64,000 bases of DNA from Acidobacteria bacterium 28-1. Its GTDB lineage: Bacteria; Acidobacteriota; Blastocatellia; Pyrinomonadales; Pyrinomonadaceae. Positions 50,605-59,237 of this stretch are shown in pieces (position 1 is the first letter of the stretch; every line of letters starts with the position of its first letter). The position numbers and the translations under genes were made by a program. The stretch spans positions 25,626 to 89,625 of the forward strand of contig MWYZ01000052.1 of NCBI GenBank assembly GCA_002050365.1. Reading direction: 5' to 3'. A model generated the notes under the pieces. The model ran no database searches and was not told the origin of the DNA. It was given only the letters and a program-made list of their open reading frames with translations.

Positions 50605-51726
50605 TTACCGATTACCAATGCTCTGTTTGAACCATCTTATTTCCGTTTTTATTGAACGCCACAAACCGCTCAGAATTAATTTAACAGGCGCGTTTTCGCT
50701 GAATGCAGAGGCGATGGCGTAAAGCGTTCGAGGCGATAAGCGCGATTCATTGGAAACGGCAAACACAGGCTCCCATCTTTCCGGCTGCAGTTTCGCTTTG
50801 AAGGCATCGAGTCCGTCGAAGTTGTAAAACCGCTGCCCGTGTTTACGCATCCACGCGAGCAGAATGCGAAGCCCGAGCGGATTGCGAAACGGCGCGACTT
50901 GCGCTCTGGTCGAGAGCGGCGAAAGTCCGAGCGTGGCGTAATCATAACCATCTTCCGCCAACGCACGCATCGCTTTATCAATCATCAATTCAACCGAACC
51001 GTTCGGTGCGCCGGGTCGGTGAATGAATTGCTCAAACAGCCATCCGTTATGCTGTTTGACAGGTGATAACAAGACAAGCCCGAAAATTTCACCGCCGCGT
51101 TCGGCGACAAATACGCGGCGGTCAAACAGACGAGTCAGCGTGTCAGGCTCAACCAAAAAGTGTAGCGGCGGCAATCCTTTTGCGCCGAGCCACTCGTGCA
51201 AACATTCAAGCAGTGCCGGATTATTGTGTGCCTTTTCAGTTGACCATTCCGCTATGCTCACGCCTTTATTTCGCGCCCGATTCAATTGCGCCCGCAGAGA
51301 TTTGTGTTTTGCAACCAGATTAACCCAATTATGAGGCTGCCAGACGGGTTGTGCGCCGAGCAGAACTTTCGCGTGTTGCGGAGAATCTGCGTAAACAGAT
51401 TCAAGCCGCGCTTCGGCGCAGAAATAGCAAACGCGCTCGCCTACCTTCGCCGCATCTCGTTCAAACTCAAAGGCAACTTCCTTCAAATTTTTACCGGCGC
51501 AAACCGGCGCACCGGCAACAACGCGCACGCCGCGACACGAAACAAAACCGACGACTGCTTCATTAGTTTTGGCAAACCAATGTTCGATGCCGGGATTGAT
51601 AATTTGATACGAAGTCGAGTTCCAGCCGTGTGCTAAGACAAGTTGGCGCGTGCGGGCAAGCGATGAAGATTCTTGCAGCGTCTCGTCATCAAGTCTTTGC
51701 AGAGATGCGGCTCTATGATTGCTCAT
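50605..51726 (-). CDS. DUF2156 (MprF/phosphatidylglycerol lysyltransferase C-terminal-like) protein
   Basis: 373 residues without membrane helices. Two GNAT-like halves are seen. The first contains WFAKTNEAVVGFVSCRGVRV and AGAPVC; the second has RRVFVAERGGEIFGLVLLSP, FEQFIHRPGAPNGSVELMID, YDYATLGLSPLST and YNFDGLDAFKAKLQPERWEP. This is the soluble catalytic domain shared with MprF-type lysyltransferases, which transfer aminoacyl groups from tRNA to lipids. Without the flippase domain, the acceptor and location are uncertain. It lies next to an alpha/beta hydrolase with a 50-nt gap. Confidence 0.82.
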   Translation of the reverse strand: MSNHRAASLQRLDDETLQESSSLARTRQLVLAHGWNSTSYQIINPGIEHWFAKTNEAVVGFVSCRGVRVVAGAPVCAGKNLKEVAFEFERDAAKVGERVCYFCAEARLESVYADSPQHAKVLLGAQPVWQPHNWVNLVAKHKSLRAQLNRARNKGVSIAEWSTEKAHNNPALLECLHEWLGAKGLPPLHFLVEPDTLTRLFDRRVFVAERGGEIFGLVLLSPVKQHNGWLFEQFIHRPGAPNGSVELMIDKAMRALAEDGYDYATLGLSPLSTRAQVAPFRNPLGLRILLAWMRKHGQRFYNFDGLDAFKAKLQPERWEPVFAVSNESRLSPRTLYAIASAFSENAPVKLILSGLWRSIKTEIRWFKQSIGNR

Positions 51727-51776
51727 CGCTCATTCTAAAATAATTCCATTCCAAAAAGTTCACTCGACTAAATCTT

Positions 51777-52790
51777 TCACCGCAAATGCTTTCTCAAAAA
51801 CGAAACGATTTTCCAGCCGTCGAGATAAACCCAGGGCTTTTCGCCCAAAGTGTAATGCCCGCACGGAATTTTCACCGCGCTGTGTTCGATTTTGTGTTCG
51901 CGCAAGGAGCGCATCATATCGCGCGATAAATCAACGGGAAAAGTTAAATCGTAAAGCGTGTAAATATAGCGTTGCGGGCGCGGCGGCATCTTCGATAATT
52001 TATCTATATAAACCATCGGCGAAATCGGCAGCCAAAACTCGCGCAGTTCGTCCAAACTGACGTTATTTCCGATGCCTTCTTTAACGTGATATGTCGAAAG
52101 CCCTTGCCAGACGACATCGGCGACGTAACCGGAAACGTGATTGAAAACGCCCGCGTCAATCGTCAAATCGTGCGCGAAAGCGAAAAATCCGACGCAAGAG
52201 CCGATGCTCGTGCCGACTACTCCGATTCGCTGGTAACCTTGCAATTTCAGCCAAGCGACGGCGGCGCGCGTATCAACAACCGATTGCCGCAGAGATTGCA
52301 AAGTTCGCCCGACATTCGGCGCAACCAAATAATCGGCGCGTTCGAGTTCCGGCGGCATTCGCTCTTCGTGATACGGCAAAGTCAGACGCAGAGCCGATAC
52401 GCCGACGCGGTTGAAAACCTTACACAAATCAAAATAGCTGCCCGCTCTGGCGTTCCAATGCGGCAAAATCACGACGGCGGATTTTTTATCTTTATCAAAC
52501 GGGAAAAATCTGGCATAAGCCGTGTTATTTTCCGGCGATGGCGTTTCGATTGTGCTTGTCCAAATTAATTGCTTGTCGTTGAGTTCATAATCCGTGATTT
52601 CCGGCAGATGAAAAAACTCGTCGCTGTTTGCCAACATACGTTTTGAGTACTCGCGGAAAATTTGGCGCGGGTCGTCGCCGTTAGCGTTTTCTTTGACGAA
52701 TTCTGTTCCCCATTCAAATTCGCGCACAATCCGATTGGCGTTGAGCATCGCAAAATAGCGTTCGCGGTTGTGCATATAGCGTTTGAGCAT
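51777..52790 (-). CDS. alpha/beta hydrolase, ABHD18-like
   Basis: 337 residues, no signal peptide. The nucleophile elbow is GVVGTSIGSCVG, preceded by VVILPHWNARAGSYF for the oxyanion region and followed by an acid (LYDLTFPVD) and His (IPCGHYTLGEKPW). The KVFNRVGVSALRLTLPYHEE stretch is typical of ABHD18-like hydrolases, whose biological substrates are poorly known. Probably co-transcribed with the DUF2156 gene downstream. Confidence 0.82.
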   Translation of the reverse strand: MLKRYMHNRERYFAMLNANRIVREFEWGTEFVKENANGDDPRQIFREYSKRMLANSDEFFHLPEITDYELNDKQLIWTSTIETPSPENNTAYARFFPFDKDKKSAVVILPHWNARAGSYFDLCKVFNRVGVSALRLTLPYHEERMPPELERADYLVAPNVGRTLQSLRQSVVDTRAAVAWLKLQGYQRIGVVGTSIGSCVGFFAFAHDLTIDAGVFNHVSGYVADVVWQGLSTYHVKEGIGNNVSLDELREFWLPISPMVYIDKLSKMPPRPQRYIYTLYDLTFPVDLSRDMMRSLREHKIEHSAVKIPCGHYTLGEKPWVYLDGWKIVSFLRKHLR

Positions 52791-52800
52791 ACTTGATTAG

Positions 52801-52900
52801 TGTAAAGTGTAAAGTGAAAAGTGAAACAATAAAATGCCGTTAAAATAAAAAGACTGTCAAAGAATTAATCTTAACAGACTTTTCACTTTTCACTTTTCGT
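52801..52900. repeat. AAAGTGAAAAGTG inverted repeat
   Basis: GTGTAAAGTGAAAAGTGAAA at the left and ACTTTTCACTTTTCACTTTT at the right form an imperfect inverted repeat around an AT-rich spacer. The rest of the 52791-53185 gap shows no gene except the fba promoter region. Confidence 0.7.
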
Positions 52901-53109
52901 TTTTTCAAAAGCACAAACGGCGATTTTTCCGCCGCCATAATTTTCGAGTAAAAATCTTTGACGGATTAGAATAAAATTTATTTATCGCAAAGCGAGCGCG
53001 GGCAACTGTTAATGAGAAAGGTTATGTAGGGACTTGCAGCCAAATTTACTAGTGCAATTTTTCTTTTGTATTTCACATTTAATCGTCCGTTAAATCAACC
53101 TAAATCCTC

Positions 53110-53138
53110 TTAAGCAATTTTGAATTCTATGTTATAAT
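53110..53138 (+). promoter_or_regulatory. probable sigma70-type promoter for the aldolase gene
   Basis: A perfect TATAAT at 53133-53138 follows a weak -35 (TTAAGC at 53110) with 17-nt spacing. The aldolase ATG is 47 nt further, preceded by TAGGAGAATA as a strong ribosome site. Confidence 0.5.
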
Positions 53139-53185
53139 TCGGCGTAAAACGTTCTATAGATTCACAATAACGTAGGAGAATACTA

Positions 53186-54268
53186 ATGTCCGCTGATTAC
53201 CAAAAAATACAAGAACTGCTCGGTGCGGAAGCCGAAACGCTTTTAAGCCACCAATCGAAAACGATTCCGAAAGAAAACCTGCAATTGCCGGGCGCAGATT
53301 TTGTTGACCGCGTATGGCTGCAGTCTGACCGCAGTCCGGCGGTTTTGCGTTCGATGCAGACACTCTACGACACGGGACGCTTGCGCGGCACCGGTTATCT
53401 TTCAATTCTGCCGGTCGACCAAGGCATCGAACACAGCGCGGGCGCGAGTTTTGCGCCGAATCCGCAATACTTCGACCCGGAAAATATCGTTAAACTTGCT
53501 CTCGAAGGCGGCTGTAACGCGGTTGCTTCGACGTTTGGAGTATTGGGAACGGTCGCCCGCAAATTTGCCCACAAAATTCCATTCGTCGTTAAAATAAATC
53601 ACAACGAACTTTTAACTTATCCGAATAAATTCGACCAGATTCTATTCGGCAACATTGAGCAAGCGAGAAATATGGGCGCGGTCGCCGTCGGCGCAACGAT
53701 TTATTTCGGCTCGGACGAATCAACCCGTCAATTGTCGGAAATCGCCGAAGCGTTTTCCCACGCGCACGAACTCGGAATGGCGACGATTCTCTGGTGCTAT
53801 CTGCGCAACTCGAAATTTAAAACCGACGAAGGCGATATGCACACCGCCGCCGATTTAACCGGACAGGCAAACCATTTGGGCGTTACGATTCAAGCCGATA
53901 TTATCAAGCAGAAATTGCCGGAAAGAAACGGTGGATATAATTCTTTGAACTTAGCCGGAAATTCGACCTACGGCAAAACAAACAAATTGGTTTATGAAAA
54001 ACTGACAACCGACAACCCGATTGACCTCGTGCGTTATCAAGTGGCGAATTGTTATATGGGACGCTGCGGTTTGATAAATTCCGGCGGTGAATCAAAAGGC
54101 GAATCGGATTTGGCGGACGCGGTTCGCACGGCAGTTGTCAACAAACGCGGTGGGGGAACCGGTTTAATTTCCGGCAGAAAAGCATTTCAACGCCCGATGA
54201 ACGAAGGGATAAAACTTCTCAATTCGATTCAGGACGTATATCTTTCTGAAAAAATTACCGTCGCGTAA
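53186..54268 (+). CDS. fbaB: class I fructose-bisphosphate aldolase, DhnA/FbaB type
   Basis: 360 residues. The DhnA-type features are visible: [52 protein letters not shown], and the late [20 protein letters not shown] and [15 protein letters not shown]. The lysine Schiff base lies in the [11 protein letters not shown] region by analogy. It cleaves fructose-1,6-bisphosphate in glycolysis or gluconeogenesis. A strong ribosome site and TATAAT box precede it. Stand-alone gene. Confidence 0.93.
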   Translation: MSADYQKIQELLGAEAETLLSHQSKTIPKENLQLPGADFVDRVWLQSDRSPAVLRSMQTLYDTGRLRGTGYLSILPVDQGIEHSAGASFAPNPQYFDPENIVKLALEGGCNAVASTFGVLGTVARKFAHKIPFVVKINHNELLTYPNKFDQILFGNIEQARNMGAVAVGATIYFGSDESTRQLSEIAEAFSHAHELGMATILWCYLRNSKFKTDEGDMHTAADLTGQANHLGVTIQADIIKQKLPERNGGYNSLNLAGNSTYGKTNKLVYEKLTTDNPIDLVRYQVANCYMGRCGLINSGGESKGESDLADAVRTAVVNKRGGGTGLISGRKAFQRPMNEGIKLLNSIQDVYLSEKITVA

Positions 54269-54474
54269 ATAATTTAAGCAGGTTAGAATTACACGGATAG
54301 TTTTGCAAGAGACTACTCGTGTAATTCTTTTTTAAATCCTAATTTTTGTCGGCTTTCATACAAACAAAAGTTTATTTATCTAACTTTTGAATCTGATACT
54401 TGGATTTAAGCGAAATCTATTTCAAAGGAAAGTAAACCTTTAAATTAAACAAACAGAGAAATTACAAGGAAATT

Positions 54475-55062
54475 ATGAAAAAACTGATTTTTGCATTCAT
54501 TCTAATGGCGATGACCGTCGGCTTCGGCGCGAGCAGCATTTCTGCACAAGAAATGAAAGACAATAAAATGATGAAAAGCGGCAACCCGATGGTCGGCGGC
54601 GCGGCGATGTATAAAACTAAAAACATCGTCGAGAACGCTATAAATTCGAAAGACCATACAACGCTGGTTGCCGCCGTCAAAGCCGCCGGGTTGGTTGAAA
54701 CTTTGCAAGGCAAAGGACCGTTCACGGTTTTCGCGCCGACCAATTCGGCGTTTGATATGCTTCCTGCCGGAACGGTTGACACTTTGGTTAAAACGGAAAA
54801 CAAGGCAATGTTGACGAAAATTTTGACTTATCACGTTGTAGCTGGAAATATGGATTCCAAAAAGATTATGAAAGCCATCAAAAAAGGCGACGGTAAAGCA
54901 ATGCTGAAAACCGTTTCCGGCGGAACATTAACTGCGACGATGGAAGGTAACAACCTTATTCTAACCGACGAAAAAGGCGGCAGATCGAAAGTTACGATTG
55001 CAAATGTGAAGCAATCAAACGGTGTAATTCACGTTGTTGACACTGTTTTGATGCCGAGCTAA
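54475..55062 (+). CDS. exported fasciclin (FAS1) domain protein
   Basis: 195 residues. The signal peptide is LIFAFILMAMTVGFGASSISAQ. One FAS1 domain has VENAINSKDHTTLVAAVKAA, LQGKGPFTVFAPTNSAFD (H1 box), ILTYHVVAGNMDSKKIM (YH motif) and SNGVIHVVDTVLMPS (H2 end). Such proteins mediate adhesion or oligomerisation in the periplasm or at the surface. It is followed by a strong terminator hairpin. Confidence 0.92.
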   Translation: MKKLIFAFILMAMTVGFGASSISAQEMKDNKMMKSGNPMVGGAAMYKTKNIVENAINSKDHTTLVAAVKAAGLVETLQGKGPFTVFAPTNSAFDMLPAGTVDTLVKTENKAMLTKILTYHVVAGNMDSKKIMKAIKKGDGKAMLKTVSGGTLTATMEGNNLILTDEKGGRSKVTIANVKQSNGVIHVVDTVLMPS

Positions 55063-55097
55063 TTTCAGTTAACAGTTATCAGTTAACAAATACCAGT

Positions 55098-55154
55098 AAA
55101 TTGAGCGTTAGCAAATGTATTAATACTTAATATACATTTGCTAACGCTCAATTT
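55098..55154. terminator. strong bidirectional terminator hairpin
   Basis: AAATTGAGCGTTAGCAAATG and its complement (CATTTGCTAACGCTCAATTT) form a near-perfect ~22-bp stem, with a T-run after the right arm. It lies between the converging FAS1 and PEGA/TPR genes. Short TTAACAG-type repeats flank it on both sides (about 55066-55087 and 55178-55198). Confidence 0.85.
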
Positions 55155-55204
55155 TATTTTCGTTCAACGAAATTGCTGGCTGTTAACTGTTAACTGTCTT
55201 GTGC

Positions 55205-56161
55205 CTACTGTTTTTCGCTCATCTGCTTTTTAAGCTGAATGATAAAAGACTTCACTGCCGTTGCTTCGTTACTGTCGGGAAAAACGCGCAGGAATTCTTC
55301 ATAGACCGCAATTGCTTCGTTAAATTTTTTCATTTTTTCAAAAGCCAAACCGAGAAATTGATAAATAGTTATCGCGTCCGGCGCGCCTGCAAGCTGCGAA
55401 ACGGCTTTTTTGAAATATCCGACGGCGAGCATATAATTGGCTTCCTCCGATTCAAAATCGCCCGTCGAGCCAAATGCTTCCGCTTTGTCTTTATAAAGCA
55501 GACCTAAACCCGTCTGCGCTTCCGGCTGAAAGCCTTTGCCTTCTGTGATAGCGCGTTTGAAAGCCGCAATCGCTTTTTTTTCATCACCTTCCGAAACGTA
55601 AATTCTGCCTTCGACGGCGGAGGCTTCCGCATAATTCAGCCGCGCTTTTTTGGCGGCGGCTATGGCTTTGAGTGCGCCTTCGTTGTCGCTGCTGGCGGAC
55701 AGAACACGAGCGAGCGCAAGATTTGCCTCGGCGTATTTTGGGCGCAAACTTATCGCTTTACGGTATGCGACAATCGCTTTTTCGCGGTCGGTGGTTGATA
55801 ATCTTTCGGCTTCTTGGAAGGTTAATTCGGCTTGGTCGGTGGTCTTGACGAGCGCAATTTTTACATCGTCTTTTTGCGCGGCAGTCAAATTTTGCGATGT
55901 TTCCTTAAAACCGTCGGCGCGAACGCGAAGTTTGTGCGCTCCAGCAGTAACTGGCTTGATAATTAATTTTCCACTTTCGTCCGTTGTGCCGCGTCTTAAA
56001 TCGTCGAGCCAAACGATTGCATTTGGCTCAGTGATAACGGTGATTGTTCTCGTTGCTTGGGTTGTCGCGGGTTTTTGCGCCGAAACCGTCGAGGCAAATA
56101 GTCCTATCAGACAGAAGATTTTCAAAATCAAAGTTTTATTTTTGCTCGTTTGTATTCGCAT
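55205..56161 (-). CDS. exported PEGA-domain TPR protein
   Basis: 318 residues. A signal peptide ends near residue 29 (FCLIGLFASTVSAQ). A PEGA-type beta domain follows (ITVITEPNAIVWLDDLRRGT, AGAHKLRVRADGFKE), then about five tetratricopeptide repeats (AIVAYRKAISLRPKYAEANL, AIAAFKRAITEGKG, AIAVYEEFLRVFPDSNEA). It is likely a periplasmic scaffold or peptidoglycan- or surface-associated adaptor. The TPR style resembles the C-termini of the kinases but there is no kinase domain. Confidence 0.87.
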   Translation of the reverse strand: MRIQTSKNKTLILKIFCLIGLFASTVSAQKPATTQATRTITVITEPNAIVWLDDLRRGTTDESGKLIIKPVTAGAHKLRVRADGFKETSQNLTAAQKDDVKIALVKTTDQAELTFQEAERLSTTDREKAIVAYRKAISLRPKYAEANLALARVLSASSDNEGALKAIAAAKKARLNYAEASAVEGRIYVSEGDEKKAIAAFKRAITEGKGFQPEAQTGLGLLYKDKAEAFGSTGDFESEEANYMLAVGYFKKAVSQLAGAPDAITIYQFLGLAFEKMKKFNEAIAVYEEFLRVFPDSNEATAVKSFIIQLKKQMSEKQ

Positions 56162-56191
56162 TGATTTACTCTTGAAAATTTTTAAATAATT

Positions 56192-56317
56192 TTACCACAA
56201 AGACACCGCAAACACAGAGAATCAAAAGTAAAAAGGTAAAAGTAAAAAGTTGAGCCGAATTTTGTCTTTTACCTTTTTACTTTTTACTTAAAAAACTCTG
56301 TGTCTCTGTGGTAAATT
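56192..56317. repeat. CACAGAG-type intergenic inverted repeat with inner AAAAGT arms
   Basis: Outer arms TTACCACAAAGACAC...CACAGAG at the left and CTCTGTGTCTCTGTGGTAAA at the right. Inner arms AAAAGGTAAAAGTAAAAAG and CTTTTTACCTTTTTACTTTT. It fills the gap between the antiporter and the PEGA gene. Confidence 0.85.
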
Positions 56318-56345
56318 GTATTTCTTTTCTGTACAGTACAGTATT

Positions 56346-57536
56346 TTATTTGCCGCTTGGAATTTGTTTCAAACGGCGAAGTAGCGGCGTTATTGTCAAG
56401 CCTTGCACAAAGACGGAAAATGCGACAACGCCAAACGTAACGATTAAAATTTCTTGACGATACGGCAAATTGTCAGGAATTCCCAACGCCAACGCCAACG
56501 CCAACGCGCCGCGCAAACCGCCCCAAAATAATATGTGCTGATGCTTCGCGTCAATTTTCAAAGACGACCGCGCAAACAACGCCGAACAAGGATAAACGGC
56601 AATTGCTCTACCAATGAGGACGGCAATAATTGAAACGACAATCGGCACGATTGCTTTGCCAAAATCTTGATATGCGACGTTTATACCTAAAATAATAAAG
56701 ATAACGGAGTTGACGATAAACGCCGCAAAATCCCAAAAATGAGCGATGGATTCTTCTCCCTTTTCGGTAATCACGCCGAAGGCGGCTATATTTCCGACGA
56801 GTAATCCCGCCGTCGTCGTCGCCAGAATTCCCGAAAGATGAAAATGCTCGGCGAGCCAGAACGAGCCGAAAGCGGCAAGCGTCGTCATCGAAAGCTCGAC
56901 CAAATCGTCTTGCGTTTTTCCGATTATCAAAAGTGCCAAACCGCCGACGAGCAAACCGCTTACGATTCCGCCGATGACCGACAAAAACATCATCCACGTG
57001 GACGAACCGAAACCAAGCGTTTCGCCGAGCGCGAAAGTCAAAGCAAGCGTAAAAACAACTGCCGCCGTGCTGTCGTTAAATAAACTTTCGGCTTCAACCA
57101 GCAAGCGAAGTCTGCCTTCGACTTTCGCTTCCTTGAACGTGGCGATGACCGAAACCGGGTCGGTTGCCGCAATCAAAACGCCGAACAAAATCGCCGCTTG
57201 CCAAGTCCAACCAACCGTATAGTGCATCAAAAAGGCGGTTACGCCAGCCGAAAGCAAAACGCCGACAGTCGCATAAGTGATAATCGGTAAAAGGTCGTTC
57301 CGCAATTCTCGCCAGCGAATATAAAGCGCGGCTTCAAATATAAGCGGCGGAAGCAGAACCTTAAAAAGCAAATCTTTAGAAAAATTTATTTCGAGTTCGA
57401 GCGGCAAAACCGTGATAAAAATTCCCGCCAGAACCAAACCGACCGTGTATGGAACTTTGAAACGTCGAGCGATAATAGCAACTATTGTCCCAATAAGAAT
57501 TATCAGTGCGATTTGTTCGATTTTCAGAGTTTCCAT
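56346..57536 (-). CDS. CPA1-family Na+/H+ antiporter
   Basis: 396 residues with about 12 membrane helices. CPA1 signatures: LIAATDPVSVIATFKEAKVE (the DP motif in TM5), VEAESLFNDSTAAVVFTLAL (ND-type motif) and the LFWGGLRGALALALALGIP helix near the C-terminus. It exchanges Na+ for H+ to maintain pH and ion balance. The C-terminal tail is short, with no regulatory domain. Confidence 0.92.
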   Translation of the reverse strand: METLKIEQIALIILIGTIVAIIARRFKVPYTVGLVLAGIFITVLPLELEINFSKDLLFKVLLPPLIFEAALYIRWRELRNDLLPIITYATVGVLLSAGVTAFLMHYTVGWTWQAAILFGVLIAATDPVSVIATFKEAKVEGRLRLLVEAESLFNDSTAAVVFTLALTFALGETLGFGSSTWMMFLSVIGGIVSGLLVGGLALLIIGKTQDDLVELSMTTLAAFGSFWLAEHFHLSGILATTTAGLLVGNIAAFGVITEKGEESIAHFWDFAAFIVNSVIFIILGINVAYQDFGKAIVPIVVSIIAVLIGRAIAVYPCSALFARSSLKIDAKHQHILFWGGLRGALALALALGIPDNLPYRQEILIVTFGVVAFSVFVQGLTITPLLRRLKQIPSGK

Positions 57537-57626
57537 TTCAGTTCCTTCTTAAATAATACGACTGAAACCGATTTTGCCAAAATTCGCTTGATTTTTTCGC
57601 GTAGCAAATTATAATCAATAATTCGT

Positions 57627-57703
57627 GGCTGGGTAGCTCAGCTGGTTAGAGCGTCGGATTCATAACCCGAAGGTCGAGTGTTCAAGTCACTCTCCAGCCA
57701 CCA
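57627..57703 (+). tRNA. tRNA-Met (CAT anticodon)
   Basis: 77 nt including an encoded CCA. The acceptor stem GGCTGGG/TCCAGCC, D arm AGCTCAGCTGGTTAGAGC, anticodon loop TTCATAA and T arm GAGTGTTCAAGTCACTC are all recognisable. An A-C mismatch closes the anticodon stem. A CAT-anticodon tRNA could also be a tRNA-Ile after lysidine modification; the acceptor and body favour elongator Met. Confidence 0.95.
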
Positions 57704-57770
57704 TTTTTAACGGCAAGTTTCGCAGCTCGCCGTTTTATTTTTGCGCGAAAATAAGTATTATCTTGTTGCT

Positions 57771-59084
57771 ATGAAATTTGCTTTATTAATTGCCGCCGTT
57801 CTTTTTTTGTTGACTACAACATCGCTGGCGCAAACCGCGAAAGATTTTGCCGCCGAGTGGGACAAGCAGCATATTTCCAGCTTGCCGCCTTCAAATGTTC
57901 GTCATAAAGATTTACAAAAATACCTCGAACAATTGAAAAAACTCGGCTTGAAAGTTGAAGAAGTCGGACGCAGCTACGCCAATCGTGAGATTTATCAAAT
58001 CGAATGGGGAACCGGCGCGACAAAGGTTTTTATGTGGTCGCAGATGCACGGCGACGAGCCGACGGCAACGTCCGCTTTGCTCGATATGTTCGCCTACTTG
58101 CAAAATAATCGCGGTAAAACATGGGTCAAGGAACTTGAAAAAACATTGACGATTCGCGGCGTGCCGATGCTCAACCCGGACGGCGCGGAACTTTTCCAAC
58201 GGCGTAATCTGCAATCAATTGACATCAATCGCGACGCGCAGGCATTGGAGACACCCGAAGGCAGACTTTTAAAAAAACTGCGCGACGATTGGTCGCCCAA
58301 CATCGGTTTTAATTTGCACAATCAAAATTCTTTGACAACCGTCGGCAAGACCGACAAACAAGCGACGATTTCTTTTCTTGCGGTTTTGGGCAACGCGGAA
58401 AATAAATCGAATGAGGGACACGAGCGTAACAAACGAATCTGCGCGGTGATGACGCTCGCTCTTGAAAACTTTATCAAAGGACATATCGGACGCTACGACG
58501 ACGCGTATAACCCACGCGCTTTCGGCGATATGATTTCCGCTTGGGGAACGCCCGTGATTTTGATTGAAACTGGCGCGCTGCACAGCAAAGACGAGCAGTT
58601 TCTCGTCAAATTAAATTTCGTCGCGTATCTTTCCGCGCTTAAATCGCTGGTTGATAAAAGCGAGCGGTCAGCGAATCCGAAAATCTACGACGCTTTGCCG
58701 TTCAACGATTCGGGCAATCTTTTCAACTTCATTTTCCGCAACGCAAACGTCGTCAATTTTGCCGAAACGAGCGAACTGTTCACGGCGGATATCGCAATCA
58801 ATGCAGAACGCCGCCGCGCTAATGAATCCGCGCCAACTTTCATTCGGGAAATCGGCGATTTATCCGTTTTTTCAGGTTTGGAAGAATTTAACGCGAAAGA
58901 TTTTTATCTGGTTCAGAAAAACGGACTGCTTAGAATAGGCGCAAGCGGCGAATTTCTTTTCTACAAAAAGACGCGCAAAATTGATTGGACGGCGAAAGAC
59001 TTGGAGAGGACATTTCCGCCCGACGCTGTTTTTTCAAACGGCAAATGGACGCGAGGCGAGAAACTTTTGCCGAAGAAATTTTAG
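57771..59084 (+). CDS. exported M14-family zinc carboxypeptidase
   Basis: 437 residues from the ATG at 57771, behind an AT-rich leader; a TTG at 57741 would add ten residues. The signal peptide is FALLIAAVLFLLTTTSLAQ. The zinc ligands are visible as MHGDEPTATSALLDM (HxxE), then the downstream His in NIGFNLHNQ. Substrate-binding residues include SIDINRDAQ and VILIETGALHSK. It probably trims peptides or peptidoglycan fragments in the periplasm. The stop codon lies inside the following CACAGAG repeat. Confidence 0.9.
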   Translation: MKFALLIAAVLFLLTTTSLAQTAKDFAAEWDKQHISSLPPSNVRHKDLQKYLEQLKKLGLKVEEVGRSYANREIYQIEWGTGATKVFMWSQMHGDEPTATSALLDMFAYLQNNRGKTWVKELEKTLTIRGVPMLNPDGAELFQRRNLQSIDINRDAQALETPEGRLLKKLRDDWSPNIGFNLHNQNSLTTVGKTDKQATISFLAVLGNAENKSNEGHERNKRICAVMTLALENFIKGHIGRYDDAYNPRAFGDMISAWGTPVILIETGALHSKDEQFLVKLNFVAYLSALKSLVDKSERSANPKIYDALPFNDSGNLFNFIFRNANVVNFAETSELFTADIAINAERRRANESAPTFIREIGDLSVFSGLEEFNAKDFYLVQKNGLLRIGASGEFLFYKKTRKIDWTAKDLERTFPPDAVFSNGKWTRGEKLLPKKF

Positions 59085-59173
59085 CCACAGAAAACACAGA
59101 GGAAAGCAAGAGAAAAGAAGTTTTTCTGTATTTATTTTTCTCGAAAAACTCTGTTTTCTCTGTGGCTAAAATT
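59079..59173. repeat. CACAGAG-type intergenic inverted repeat
   Basis: TTTTAGCCACAGAAAACACA(GAG) and its near-perfect complement CTCTGTTTTCTCTGTGGCTA(AAA) flank an A/T-rich spacer. Its left arm contains the stop codon of the M14 peptidase gene. Confidence 0.88.
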
Positions 59174-59195
59174 TCCATTAAAAATCCTTGACGGC

Positions 59196-59236
59196 TTTAC
59201 AATCCAAAATCCAAAATCCAAAATCTAAAATTGGAT
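59196..59236. repeat. AATCCAAAATCC tandem repeat upstream of recN
   Basis: Three to four AATCCAAAATCC-type units end 1-2 nt before the recN start codon. The same units are inserted in frame in the acyl-CoA synthetase gene (44808-44840). No ribosome site is obvious in the repeat. Confidence 0.85.
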
Positions 59237-59237
59237 T

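Noticed and set aside
57627..57703. tRNA-Met as an attachment site for an integrated element
   Set aside because: No second copy of the tRNA end and no integrase gene nearby; flanking genes look like ordinary core genes.
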